This document shows positions 13,912-22,660 of a DNA stretch of 64,000 bases, piece by piece; positions within the stretch are counted from its first letter, which is position 1; every line of letters begins with the position of its first letter. A program made the position numbers and the translations under genes. Source of the DNA: Verrucomicrobiota bacterium. Its GTDB lineage: Bacteria; Verrucomicrobiota; Verrucomicrobiia; Limisphaerales; PALSA-1396. The notes beneath the pieces were generated by a model that saw only the letters and a list, made by a program, of their open reading frames with translations, was not told the DNA's origin and did not search any database. The DNA lies in NCBI GenBank assembly GCA_016200005.1, contig JACQFP010000006.1, forward strand, positions 61,086 to 125,085, written 5' to 3'.

Positions 13912-15036
13912 TCATCCCTCCTCGCAACCAACCGCCTGTCGCAGTTCCGTGAAACCTGCCGAGGCCAATCGTTCACACAAACCAGCGACAATTTCCCTGG
14001 CGATACCCGGCCCGCGATAAACCAGACCGGTATAAATCTGAACCAGCGAGGCGCCGGCCGCGATTTTTTCCCACGCTTCCGCCGCCGTGAAAATCCCGCC
14101 GACACCGATGAGCGGCAACTTGCCGTGCGTTTGCCGATACAGGTGACGAATCACTTCCGTGCTGCGGGCGCGCAATGGACGCCCGCTCAGGCCGCCCGCT
14201 TCGGCGTAAATGCGCTGCAACTTCGCATCGCTGGTTTCAGGTCGAGTGATGGTCGTGTTCGTGGCCACGATCCCCGCAATCTGCCGCGGTCCTACCAGCT
14301 CCAGAATCTCATCCATTGCTTCAAAGGAAAGATCGGGAGCAATCTTGATCAGAATCGGCTTGGGAACGCGTGCGGTGGCCGTGGTCCGGCTTTGCGTGGC
14401 GTTGACTTCCTGAAGCGCGCTCAAAATTTCATCGAGTGCCGCCTTGTCCTGGAGTTGTCGCAGGTTGGGCGTGTTGGGCGAACTCACATTCACCACAAAA
14501 AAGTCACCGTGCGGCCAAAGCACGCGCAACGATCCGGCATAATCTTCCGCCGCTTGGGCGAGCGGAGTGATCTTCGATTTGCCGAGGTTGAGGCCGATCG
14601 GATGGTCCGGCCAGCGGTTCGTGGCCCGCCAGTCCGCCAGCTTTCGCGCGATGGCTTGCGCGCCGGCGTTGTTGAAGCCCATGCGATTGACAAGCGCTTC
14701 ATCGGCGATGGCGCGGAACAGGCGCGGTGCAGGATTGCCCATTTGCGCGTGCCAGGTCACGCCGCCCAATTCGCTGAAGCCAAACCCAAGCGACGACCAA
14801 ATCGGCACGGCCACGGCATTCTTGTCCATACCCGCTGCCAGCCCGACCGGATTTGGAAATGTCAGACCGAACAGCTCGATCGGCAAATTGGGCGCGCTGA
14901 AGAATGAAGCGACTGCATCAGAAACCAGTTCATGCCGGCTCGCCCAAGCCAGCGCGTGCAAAGTGCGATCGTGAACGGATTCGGAATCCTGCGCAAACAA
15001 GGCGGGGCGGATTAGACAGCGATAGAGCCAGCTCAC
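13912..15036 (-). CDS. pyrD: Dihydroorotate dehydrogenase, class 2 (quinone)
   Basis: 374 residues. It oxidises dihydroorotate to orotate in pyrimidine synthesis and passes electrons to the membrane quinone pool. The N-terminal amphipathic segment (MSWLYRCLIRPALFAQDSESVH) is the membrane-contacting part of class 2 enzymes. LTFPNPVGLAAGMDKNA starts the barrel, NRMGFNNAG and NVSSPNTPNLRQLQ carry the conserved Asn and the catalytic Ser, and LIKIAPDLS, IATNTTI-like VATNTTI and IGVGGI bind FMN. It is first of the pyrD-HU-hisS minus-strand set, with a 76-base gap to the HEAT-repeat gene upstream. Confidence 0.96.
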   Translation of the reverse strand: MSWLYRCLIRPALFAQDSESVHDRTLHALAWASRHELVSDAVASFFSAPNLPIELFGLTFPNPVGLAAGMDKNAVAVPIWSSLGFGFSELGGVTWHAQMGNPAPRLFRAIADEALVNRMGFNNAGAQAIARKLADWRATNRWPDHPIGLNLGKSKITPLAQAAEDYAGSLRVLWPHGDFFVVNVSSPNTPNLRQLQDKAALDEILSALQEVNATQSRTTATARVPKPILIKIAPDLSFEAMDEILELVGPRQIAGIVATNTTITRPETSDAKLQRIYAEAGGLSGRPLRARSTEVIRHLYRQTHGKLPLIGVGGIFTAAEAWEKIAAGASLVQIYTGLVYRGPGIAREIVAGLCERLASAGFTELRQAVGCEEG

Positions 15037-15112
15037 GGAGACATTGTTAGCGGAAACCGCTTGGCAGGAAAACAGGAAAGGAGCGGCGCGACTCTTGATC
15101 TCGCGCCCAGAA

Positions 15113-16285
15113 TCATTTCGCCGGCGACGCCTGCGTCACACCAGGGATGATGTTCTTCAACGCTTCAGTCGCCGCCGCACGGACGGAATCCTCCCGATCC
15201 TCCAGAAGCCGCGTCAGAGCCGGAACGGCAAGTTTGGCGGTTGGGCCAACGTTGCCCAGAGCCCGAGCGGCTTGTTCGCGAACGGGGGCGGACTCGTCAT
15301 TCAAGGCTTCACTCAATGGTGGCACGGCGGGTTGGGCTTTGTCGTAAAGCTGGGTCAAAACTTTGGCCACGGCCAGACGAACTTCCTGATCCGGGTCTTT
15401 AAGCCTTTCGGTCAGCGCGAGAACAGTTTCCTTTTCCCAGGGCCAGATGGCGCCGATCAGTTCAATGGCCAGTCGGCGGAGTGAAGCGTCCTGGTCCTGA
15501 ATCATTTTCAGCAGCGCGGGAAGTGCATCCTCCGCAGTCACTCCCATCGCGGCGAGGGCTTTGGCGGCCAGCTCGCGGCGGGATTTATCCGGTTGTTTGA
15601 CGATTTCAATCAGCGCGGGGACGGCTGGTCCGCCAATCTTCGCAAGCGTGTCAACCGTGGAGCCGCGCACGTTCGCGTCCGGGTCATTCAACATCGAGAT
15701 GAGTTCAGGAACTGCAGCGCCAGCGTCAGACCGGATCAACCCCAAGGCGTAAACTGAGGCGTGACGCGTGGTGGGGGCTTCGTCCTTCAGAGCGCTGACC
15801 AGTGTGGAAACGGAATCCTTCCCCACATGGCCCAGAGCAGTCGCCGCTTCCCAAACCACCGTCCGGTCCTTGTCACGCAATGCCCGGCCCAGTGCTGGGA
15901 TGGCTTCTCCTGCCGGCGGTCCTATAGTGCCCAGCGCCCGCGCCGCAACCGCGCGGACCGTGGGCGCCGAAACCGGCTTGAGCATCTGATAGATCTTCAA
16001 GCGCAACCCGGGCGGCAGACGGCGGGCTAGGGGCAAGCAAATCCTGCGAAGCATTGAATCCTTTGCGTTGAGCAAATTCGTCAGGGCCGACAAGCCCTTG
16101 GGATCAAGTTCGCGCAGATGTCTGGCCGCTTGATCGCGAACGCGGACGTCCGGGGAATTCAAATCCATGCTCCATTGGCTGACCGACCTGGCCAGGACAG
16201 CATCCGAACTGAAGCGCATGAGCAAAATTCCGAACAACGCGCAAACGGTCAGCACGGACAGAAGAATGAAAAGACGTTTTTTCAC
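15113..16285 (-). CDS. Membrane-anchored HEAT-repeat protein
   Basis: 390 residues when started at the GTG at 16285 (VKKRLFILLSVLTVCALFGI), which places a single hydrophobic segment at the N-terminus as a signal anchor; the in-frame ATG at 16336 adds 17 unlikely residues. The rest is about ten HEAT/PBS-lyase-like repeats of some 35-38 residues with the pattern aVpALi.lL.D.d..vR..Aa.aLg.iGp. Such proteins are protein-interaction scaffolds, here facing the periplasm. There are no catalytic residues, and the partner is unknown. It lies between pyrD and squalene-hopene cyclase on the same strand. Confidence 0.85.
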   Translation of the reverse strand: MKKRLFILLSVLTVCALFGILLMRFSSDAVLARSVSQWSMDLNSPDVRVRDQAARHLRELDPKGLSALTNLLNAKDSMLRRICLPLARRLPPGLRLKIYQMLKPVSAPTVRAVAARALGTIGPPAGEAIPALGRALRDKDRTVVWEAATALGHVGKDSVSTLVSALKDEAPTTRHASVYALGLIRSDAGAAVPELISMLNDPDANVRGSTVDTLAKIGGPAVPALIEIVKQPDKSRRELAAKALAAMGVTAEDALPALLKMIQDQDASLRRLAIELIGAIWPWEKETVLALTERLKDPDQEVRLAVAKVLTQLYDKAQPAVPPLSEALNDESAPVREQAARALGNVGPTAKLAVPALTRLLEDREDSVRAAATEALKNIIPGVTQASPAK

Positions 16286-16423
16286 GGTGCTGGTTTGACC
16301 AGATGGAATAGTCGCCCGGAAATGGCGCAGAAGCAACTTCGCACATCTTCTTCCGCACCAAGCCGCGCTGGCGTCCTTTGCGCGATTCTGACTATACGAT
16401 TTGCCAAAATTATTTTACGGCTT

Positions 16424-16485
16424 GCCCTCGCCCCTTCCCTCTCCCCATCCGATGGGGATAGGGTGGCCGAAGGCTGGGTGAGGGC
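16424..16485. repeat. Family A palindromic repeat, copy 3, intergenic
   Basis: The same CTCTCCCCATCCGATGGGGA core with flanking GCCCTCGCCCC and GGGTGAGGGC arms. It sits between the HEAT gene and squalene-hopene cyclase, so the family is not confined to coding DNA. Confidence 0.85.
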
Positions 16486-16524
16486 TCTGCGAATATTTAT
16501 CCGAAAATATATTTTGGCAACCTG

Positions 16525-18567
16525 CTAGGAGCGTTGCGCCGCCGGTTGCTGCAGATCTTCGGGCAATTGTTGTAACGCGCCGTTGACGTGCGCATCGGCG
16601 CTGGCCATATTGCGCTTCCATAATTGATGGTAGGTGGCCAGGGCCAGGAGTGGCCAACTGTTTCGATACATGTCGTACTTCAAATAAAACACCCGCGGGA
16701 AACCGGTGCCGGTCGTTTCCAGTTCAGTCCACGAACCGTCGTGGTTTTGGGTTTGAATCAGGTATTGAATTCCACGCACCAGACTGGGCCGCTGCGGATC
16801 GTCGAACGCGCAGAGGCCCATCACCGCCCAGGCCGTTTGCGAAGCGGTGCTGGGCCCGCTCCCTTTGAAAACCGGATCATCGTAGGTGTTGCAGCGCTCG
16901 CCCCAACCGCCGTCTTCGTGCTGGACGCTCTCCAGCCAATCCCGCGCCTTGAGCAGCCACCGCTTCTGCATGTTCATGTTCAACGCGCGCAGGCCGCGCA
17001 AGACCTGCCAGGTCCCGTAAATGTAGTTCACGCCCCAACGCCCGTACCACGAGCCGTCTTCCTCCTGATGCTCATGAATAAACTGAATCGCCTTTTTCAC
17101 CTGTGGATGGTCAAGGCTGTAGTTCTCGTAACCGAGCAGTTCCAGAATGCGCGCGGTGATGTCGGCGCATTCCGGGTCGAGCATGGCGTTGTGATCGGCG
17201 AACGGAACTTTTTCCAGGATGCTCTTGGTGCAATCCTTGTCGAACGCCGCCCAACCGCCGTCCTTGCACTGAAAGGTCAGCATCCAGGTCAGACCGCGAC
17301 GGAAGCAGGCGTCGCGTCGGGCGGGATCGTCCGTGGGCACCTTGCGAAGCGCCAGCAAGACCATTGCGGTGTCGTCCACGTCCGGGTTCCATTTGTTTTC
17401 AAATTCAAAGACCCAGCCGCTCGGTTCGACGTTGGCGGGATTCTTGTAATACCAATCGCCGCGAAACCGGATTTCCTTGGTCATGAGCCATTCGCACGCG
17501 CGCTTCAGCGCAGGGTGATCGGGAGCCACTCCAGATTCGCTCAGGGCGTTCGCCACAATGGCGGTGTCCCACACCGGGGACAAGCAGGGTTCGATGCGCA
17601 CAGTGTCGGCCGTTTCATGTTCCAGGTTTTTGAGTTCCTGCTCGACGCGCCGGACCTGGGGGTGATCGTCGGCGTAGCCCAGGACCTTCAGCGCGATGAG
17701 CGAATTGAGCATGGCGGGGAAAATGGCGGCCAGCCCATTCGATCCTTCGAAACGTTCGAGCATCCAGCGCTCGGCCTTCTTCAGGGCCAGCTTCCGGAAC
17801 GGCCGCAGATTGTTATTCTCCACAAATTTGTGCAGCCGGTCGAGCCAGAGGAAGAAATTCCGCCAAGTGATGCGTTCGGGATCGGGCGCCAGGGCCAATC
17901 CCCGTTCATCAAGTCCCTTGGGATACAATTCATCCAGGGTGACGGGCGGATCCAGCGGGCGGGTGGGCTTGAAATGGTTGATGATGGAGAGGGGCACGAT
18001 CATCGACCGGCTCCACGAACTCATCTCGTGGAAGTTCACGTGAAACCATTTGCCGATGAGGATGACCTCGCTGGGAATAGTGGGGACGTAATCCCACGGA
18101 AACAGGCCAAGCAACGCCAGGTAAAGTTTTGAGAAGGTGTTCATGCGCGGTACGCCGCCGAGATAAAGCGCCACCTCCCGCGCGCGCAGCATCCGTGGAT
18201 CAGTCACCCGGACGCCGGCGAGTTTCAGCGCCAGATACGCCTTGATGGTGGCATTGACCTCCGCCGGGCCGCCATAATAAATATTCCAGCCGCCCTCCGG
18301 CAGTTGCATGGAAAAGATGTGGTTGATGGCCTTGCGCTGCCATTCCTTGTCCACCTTGCCGTTCCAATGATGATACGCAATGGTGTCGGAGACGATGGTG
18401 GAATCCACCATCAGTTCTCCAATCCAAAACCCTTCCGGCTTTTGCTCCTTGAGCAAATAATTCTGCGACCGCCGGATCGCGGTTTCCAGATCGATCAGGG
18501 GCCGAAATCCTAAGTCTTGTTGCGCCGGCGCATTCCCCAACCGGCCGTCTTGAGTGGACGTAACCAT
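16525..18567 (-). CDS. shc: Squalene-hopene cyclase
   Basis: 680 residues from the ATG at 18567, a normal length. It cyclises squalene to hopene or hopanol at the membrane. The catalytic DxDD motif is seen in NPDVDDTAMVLL. Several QW repeats are present: QLPEGGWNIYYGG, FQCKDGGWAAFDKDC, HQEEDGSWYGRWG, QHEDGGWGERCNTYDD and QNHDGSWTE. A longer open frame to 18720 adds 51 residues unlike the family. No other hopanoid genes are adjacent; a MarR-Lnt-Aas lipid operon lies 40 kb away. It is divergent from the dapF-like gene with 115 bases between starts, which must hold both promoters; no clear boxes were found. Confidence 0.95.
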   Translation of the reverse strand: MVTSTQDGRLGNAPAQQDLGFRPLIDLETAIRRSQNYLLKEQKPEGFWIGELMVDSTIVSDTIAYHHWNGKVDKEWQRKAINHIFSMQLPEGGWNIYYGGPAEVNATIKAYLALKLAGVRVTDPRMLRAREVALYLGGVPRMNTFSKLYLALLGLFPWDYVPTIPSEVILIGKWFHVNFHEMSSWSRSMIVPLSIINHFKPTRPLDPPVTLDELYPKGLDERGLALAPDPERITWRNFFLWLDRLHKFVENNNLRPFRKLALKKAERWMLERFEGSNGLAAIFPAMLNSLIALKVLGYADDHPQVRRVEQELKNLEHETADTVRIEPCLSPVWDTAIVANALSESGVAPDHPALKRACEWLMTKEIRFRGDWYYKNPANVEPSGWVFEFENKWNPDVDDTAMVLLALRKVPTDDPARRDACFRRGLTWMLTFQCKDGGWAAFDKDCTKSILEKVPFADHNAMLDPECADITARILELLGYENYSLDHPQVKKAIQFIHEHQEEDGSWYGRWGVNYIYGTWQVLRGLRALNMNMQKRWLLKARDWLESVQHEDGGWGERCNTYDDPVFKGSGPSTASQTAWAVMGLCAFDDPQRPSLVRGIQYLIQTQNHDGSWTELETTGTGFPRVFYLKYDMYRNSWPLLALATYHQLWKRNMASADAHVNGALQQLPEDLQQPAAQRS

Positions 18568-18682
18568 TACGCCTAATGTGCGAACTGGGTCGCAGCGTGT
18601 AAAGTTTTTTATCAGGAGTTCCCTCGGTGCCCGGAACAAGATTGAACTTTGAACGGCCCACGTTGATCGATAAACTCCCGGC

Positions 18683-19540
18683 ATGACTTTCGATTTCGCC
18701 AAGTACCACGCGCTGGGCAATGACTACATTGTCATCGATCCGAAGAACCTGCCGGCGCCGCTAACAACCGCACAGGTCAAGCTCATCTGCCATCGCAACT
18801 TCGGCGTTGGGTCGGACGGCATCCTGCTCGGTCCACTGCCAGCGGAAGACGCGAAGTGCGCGCTCCGAATTTACAATCCCGACGGCAGCGAAGCGGAAAA
18901 GAGCGGCAATGGACTGCGGATATTTTCGCGCTACCTGTGGGACCGCAAACTGGTCGGCGGTGAAGAATTCATCATTCAAACGGCCGGCGGGCGCGTGCGC
19001 TCGACGGTCTTCGATGGTGGAAAATCCGTCCGCGTGGACATGGGCAAGGTCAGTTTCTGGAGCGACAAAATCCCCGTGGCCGGCGCGAGGCGCGAAGTGA
19101 TCAACGAAGACATCATTGTCGGCGGCAGAAGGTTCACGTTCTGCGCAGCCACCATCGGCAATCCCCACTGCGTGTTGCTCCAGCCGGAAATCAGCGCCGA
19201 CTTGGCGAAGCAATTCGGCCCGTTGCTGGAAACGCACGCCAGTTTTCCAAACCGCACCAACGTGCAGTTCCTCAAAGTGCGTGACCGGCGCAACATTCAG
19301 ATCGAAATCTGGGAACGCGGCGCAGGTTACACGCTCGCCTCGGGCAGCAGCAGCAGCGCCGCCGCAGCGGTGGCGCACAAACTCGGCCTATGTGACCGCG
19401 CAATTTCCGTCCACATGCCCGGAGGCATCATCGCCATCGAGATCGGCGACGATTTTGCGATTCGCATGACGGGCGGCGTGACGAAAGTGTCCGAAGGAAT
19501 TATTGCCGAGGAAATGTTCAACACTCCCCTGCCCGCTTGA
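18683..19540 (+). CDS. dapF: Diaminopimelate epimerase-like protein with Ser/Ser in place of catalytic Cys pair
   Basis: 285 residues of the DapF fold, a PLP-independent epimerase family acting in lysine and peptidoglycan synthesis. Substrate-binding blocks are kept: KYHALGNDYIVID, FGVGSDGI, NPDGSEAEKSGNGLRIF, GNPHCVLL, RTNVQF and WERGAGYTLASGSSSSAAAA. However, the two cysteines that act as acid and base in DapF are both serine: SGNG instead of CGNG, and LASGSS instead of ACGTG. The protein is otherwise full length and well ordered, so this is not decay. It may be a subfamily with altered chemistry or substrate. It starts with ATG at 18683 and is alone on its strand. Confidence 0.85.
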   Translation: MTFDFAKYHALGNDYIVIDPKNLPAPLTTAQVKLICHRNFGVGSDGILLGPLPAEDAKCALRIYNPDGSEAEKSGNGLRIFSRYLWDRKLVGGEEFIIQTAGGRVRSTVFDGGKSVRVDMGKVSFWSDKIPVAGARREVINEDIIVGGRRFTFCAATIGNPHCVLLQPEISADLAKQFGPLLETHASFPNRTNVQFLKVRDRRNIQIEIWERGAGYTLASGSSSSAAAAVAHKLGLCDRAISVHMPGGIIAIEIGDDFAIRMTGGVTKVSEGIIAEEMFNTPLPA

Positions 19541-19553
19541 TTCGCGGCGGCGA

Positions 19554-20513
19554 TCATTTCGGCAGCCACTTCTCCCAGTTCTTCGCATACACTTCGACGT
19601 TCTCCTTCGTGACCGGCACCAGCGGGCTAACGTCTTTCAGGCTGGCCGGATTTTTCTTCAGATGAATCTTGTTGATGAGATGTTCAACCGAGCGGTAACC
19701 CCATTCATAGACTTGCTGCGCGAGCAGCAGTTGGACGTGGCCGCTCCGCAGATAGGCCAGTTCCGGCGGCAGAGCATCGACCGAGACGCACTTCACGGTG
19801 CCGGGCTGCCACTTGAGCGCGTTGTCGGTGAACAACGGCCAGCCGCCGATCATCGCCCAGCCGTTGATGTCAGGATGCGCTTGCATGACTTGCTCCACTT
19901 TCGCGGCGGCGTCCTGCGGGGTTTCCTTATGGTAGAACGTGTCGAGGATTTTGATGCCGGGATATTTCCTGGCCGCGTTCCTGGCCCCTTGCGCCCGCTT
20001 CTGAAGGTTCGGCGCATTCTGATTTCCAGCGAGGATGGCGACGACGCCTTTGCCATTCATGATTTTCGCCAACTCATCCATCACTTGTTCGCCGCACTTC
20101 ACATCATCAACGCCAAAGGTGACAAAACGTTTGCTGGCGGGCGCGTCGGAATCGAACGTGGCCACCGGCACACCGTTTTTCACGGCGGAATTGATGGCGT
20201 CGGTGAGCTTGTTGGCGTCGGAACAACTGACGGCGATACCGTCCGCGCCGGCCAGGACGAGTTGCTCGATGGCTTCGGCTTGTTTCTGCGCGTCCTCTTC
20301 ATTCGGTGTGCGCCAATCGATTTTGATGGCGACGCCGTATTTCTGGCCGAGGTCTTTGGCGGCCTGCTCTGCGCCGACACGTGCGGCCTGGAAGACCGGG
20401 TTACCCTGTGACTTGGCGACCAGGCCGAGGGTGTAGGATTCTTTTTGTTCGCCGTGAACGAAGAACGGCAGACCAAAGGCAGCGAGCGTCGTGAGTAAGA
20501 TGGACGATTTCAT
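19554..20513 (-). CDS. Sugar ABC transporter periplasmic substrate-binding protein
   Basis: 319 residues of the RbsB-like type 1 periplasmic binding family. A signal peptide (MKSSILLTTLAAFGLPFFVHG) is followed by YTLGLVAKSQGNPVFQAARV, then AEAIEQLVLAGADGIAVSCSD, VPVATFDSDAP, KGVVAILAGNQNAPNLQKRA and HPDINGWAMIGG, matching the two-lobe fold of ribose/galactose/autoinducer-2 binders. The ligand is probably a monosaccharide or sugar-like molecule. The matching permease lies 740 bases upstream on the same strand, with a toxin-antitoxin pair in between, and there is no ATPase gene nearby. The stop is 13 bases from the convergent dapF-like gene. Confidence 0.9.
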   Translation of the reverse strand: MKSSILLTTLAAFGLPFFVHGEQKESYTLGLVAKSQGNPVFQAARVGAEQAAKDLGQKYGVAIKIDWRTPNEEDAQKQAEAIEQLVLAGADGIAVSCSDANKLTDAINSAVKNGVPVATFDSDAPASKRFVTFGVDDVKCGEQVMDELAKIMNGKGVVAILAGNQNAPNLQKRAQGARNAARKYPGIKILDTFYHKETPQDAAAKVEQVMQAHPDINGWAMIGGWPLFTDNALKWQPGTVKCVSVDALPPELAYLRSGHVQLLLAQQVYEWGYRSVEHLINKIHLKKNPASLKDVSPLVPVTKENVEVYAKNWEKWLPK

Positions 20514-20541
20514 GGATGGAGATTAATTGGAGGTTTTGGTT

Positions 20542-20955
20542 TTAGACAGGACAAATAAGGGGAATGACCTGCCGGCCAAAGCGGCGATAGATTTTGAAAT
20601 CGCTGTCCGTGGTGATGATGCGGCAGTTGCGGTGGAGCTCCGACATCCGCACCAGGCAGGCATCGGCCAAATCCATGGGCACGTCAGCGTAACGACGCAT
20701 CAACACGGCAACCGACTCAAATTCGGTTGCCAAATCGAAACCAAGCTGCAAGACGCCGCGTCTCAGAAACAACCAGAGCGAGTCGAGGTCGCCGCCGCGT
20801 TGTTGAACCAAGTAGGTCGTTTCAGTCAGTACCGCTTCACAGGTTAGAAACGGACCCCGCAGCGCTGCAAACTGTTCCTTCGCCCAATGGTGATCCTGAT
20901 CATGAAAGGATAAATAGGCGAAGACCACACCGGTGTCCACTAACACCGCGTTCAT
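20542..20955 (-). CDS. VapC-type PIN-domain toxin
   Basis: 137 residues. PIN-domain RNases bind Mg/Mn through acidic residues; here these are Asp8 (VLVDTGVVFAYL), Glu in FLTCEAVLTETTYLV, Asp in MDLADACLVRMSE and Asp in RIITTDSDFKIYRRFG. The ATG at 20955 overlaps the antitoxin stop by four bases, as in typical vapBC operons. The longer open frame to 21147 is only read-through of the antitoxin region. All active-site acids are present, so the toxin looks functional. It is inserted within what should be an ABC transporter operon. Confidence 0.88.
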   Translation of the reverse strand: MNAVLVDTGVVFAYLSFHDQDHHWAKEQFAALRGPFLTCEAVLTETTYLVQQRGGDLDSLWLFLRRGVLQLGFDLATEFESVAVLMRRYADVPMDLADACLVRMSELHRNCRIITTDSDFKIYRRFGRQVIPLICPV

Positions 20956-21188
20956 CTCCCGATTCCCCTCAAATACTTCCGCGTATTTCGCGCCATATCG
21001 CGAGGCGCGCCTTTGATCACGCCACAGACGTCTTGCATTAGGTCGTGAACCGACGAGCCGGACTGTCCATTTCGTTTTCGCTCCAACGCTTCCCGCGCGA
21101 TGTCCGATTTGGTGCGACCCAGTTTCTTTGCCTCGCGTTCCAACCAATGCCCCAGGCCATCGTCAACCTTGATGGAGATGACTTTCAT
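20952..21188 (-). CDS. Ribbon-helix-helix antitoxin (VapB/CopG-like)
   Basis: 78 residues. The N-terminal MKVISIKVDDGLGHWLEREA followed by KKLGRTKSDIAREALER is a ribbon-helix-helix DNA-binding motif (short strand, then two helices). The C-terminal half (VHDLMQDVCGVIKGAPRDMA...) would wrap the toxin. The four-base overlap with the PIN toxin gene supports translational coupling. It is expected to repress its own promoter in the 63-base gap after the permease gene, by analogy with related modules. Confidence 0.85.
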   Translation of the reverse strand: MKVISIKVDDGLGHWLEREAKKLGRTKSDIAREALERKRNGQSGSSVHDLMQDVCGVIKGAPRDMARNTRKYLRGIGR

Positions 21189-21251
21189 AGGTCCGCTTAT
21201 AATACGCTTCTGTCACGAGCGCAATACTGAATTCAATCCTTGAATTTCTGT

Positions 21252-22379
21252 TTAACTGGCTTTCGTCAGTCGCCGCTTGGCGAGCCAATTGTTAAACTGA
21301 TCCAGCACGACGGCCAGAATCACCACCGCGCCGATGATGATCTGACTGTAATTCTGGTTGATGCCCAGAATCACGATGCCCGTGCTGATCATTTGAATCA
21401 CCAGTGCGCCGAGCAACGCCCCCAGCGCCGAGCCTTTGCCGCCGCTCAAACTCGCGCCGCCCACCACCGCCGCCGCGATGACGTTCAGTTCGTAGCCCTG
21501 ACCGTCGCCGGACGTGGCACCGCCGTAATAGCCAAGTGAAAGTAAAGCGGCGATGCCCGCCGTCAGTCCGGAAAAAATAAACACGCTCAACTTTACCCGT
21601 TCGACCCGGATGCCGCTGTAACGACTTGCCTGCTCATTCCCGCCCACGGCGTAAACACGGCGACCCGCCGCCAGCCGCGAAAGATAAATCCCGCCAATGA
21701 TCGCGACCAAGAGCATTACGCCCAAGGGTACGAGACTCAGACCATCGCCAACCTCCCACCGGATCAGATCGCGGAAGGCTGGTGGAAAACCGCCAACCGA
21801 TTGTCCCTTGGTGATGACGAAGGCGATGCCGCGAAAAATAGCCATCGTTCCCAACGTGATGATGAAGGGGTGCACCTTGAGCGCGACGATCATCCCGCCG
21901 TTGAGAAAACCACAGGCAGTGGCCACTCCGACGCAGACCAGCATCCCAAGCGGCGTGCCAATCCATGCACCCGCTCGTGGGCCATCGGGACCATAACATT
22001 GGAGAACCAACGCGCCGAGCACCGAGGCCAGCGCATAAATGGCGCCCACCGAGAGATCAATCCCGCCAGCAATAATGACGAAGGTCGCGCCCACTGCCAT
22101 GATGGCGATAAAGCTGGTGTCCTTGGCCAGTTGAGCGAGGTTGGCAGCGTTGAGGAATTTGTTTTTTTCGACGAACTCCGGTTCGCGTCCGCCCGCGGCA
22201 TCGGTTTTGAAAACCCGGACGCGCTCGCCGGCGGCGTTGGTTTCCAATCGCGGCACCTTGACGCTGCCGCCAAAAATGGTCAGCAACAGGCCCAGGACGA
22301 TAATCACAATCAGCAAGCCGCCTTCCTGCAATCGCAATCCCGGCAGGCGCGCCGGTCGGGTGTGGGTGGGCGAACTCAT
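21252..22379 (-). CDS. Sugar ABC transporter permease (RbsC family)
   Basis: 375 residues from the ATG at 22379. Membrane segments are visible from LLIVIIVLGLLLTIFGG onward, with the family signature IAGGIDLSVGAIYALASVLG, VALKVHPFIITLGTMAIFRG, YAVGGNEQASRYSGI and AVVGGASLSGGKGSALGALLGA. It matches BPD_transp_2 permeases that work with RbsB-like binding proteins. A loop of about 45 residues after the first membrane segment (VPRLETNAAGERVRVFKTDA...) is longer than usual. The partner ATPase (RbsA type) is absent here. The gene is divergent from the sensor kinase at 22661; the 281-base gap shows no clear repeat or RNA. Confidence 0.9.
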   Translation of the reverse strand: MSSPTHTRPARLPGLRLQEGGLLIVIIVLGLLLTIFGGSVKVPRLETNAAGERVRVFKTDAAGGREPEFVEKNKFLNAANLAQLAKDTSFIAIMAVGATFVIIAGGIDLSVGAIYALASVLGALVLQCYGPDGPRAGAWIGTPLGMLVCVGVATACGFLNGGMIVALKVHPFIITLGTMAIFRGIAFVITKGQSVGGFPPAFRDLIRWEVGDGLSLVPLGVMLLVAIIGGIYLSRLAAGRRVYAVGGNEQASRYSGIRVERVKLSVFIFSGLTAGIAALLSLGYYGGATSGDGQGYELNVIAAAVVGGASLSGGKGSALGALLGALVIQMISTGIVILGINQNYSQIIIGAVVILAVVLDQFNNWLAKRRLTKAS

Positions 22380-22660
22380 GTGCTTCAGAGCGACACTAAC
22401 AAAAGCAACCGTGCCGAGGCAAGCAACGGAAGGCGCGCTGGAAACATCTGGCCGAGGATCGCGAAAAAATTTGGTTGGCACAATCGAGCGAGCGGGTATT
22501 TTATGAGAGTTCTGGGAACTTGAGTGTTCGGCGGTTCTTCGACCGCGACACAGGACCCTGACCCAATCCTCGGCCGGGCTAAATTGGCATCAGGCACGGT
22601 CTTTCGCCGACCAGCCGTCGAAGGTGAAGATGCCGCGCGTGACGGCGTGGTTGGAACAGT

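Noticed and set aside
22380-22660. Region between permease and sensor kinase as possible riboswitch or RNA
   Set aside because: No conserved fold or strong stem was found; it is likely only divergent promoters.
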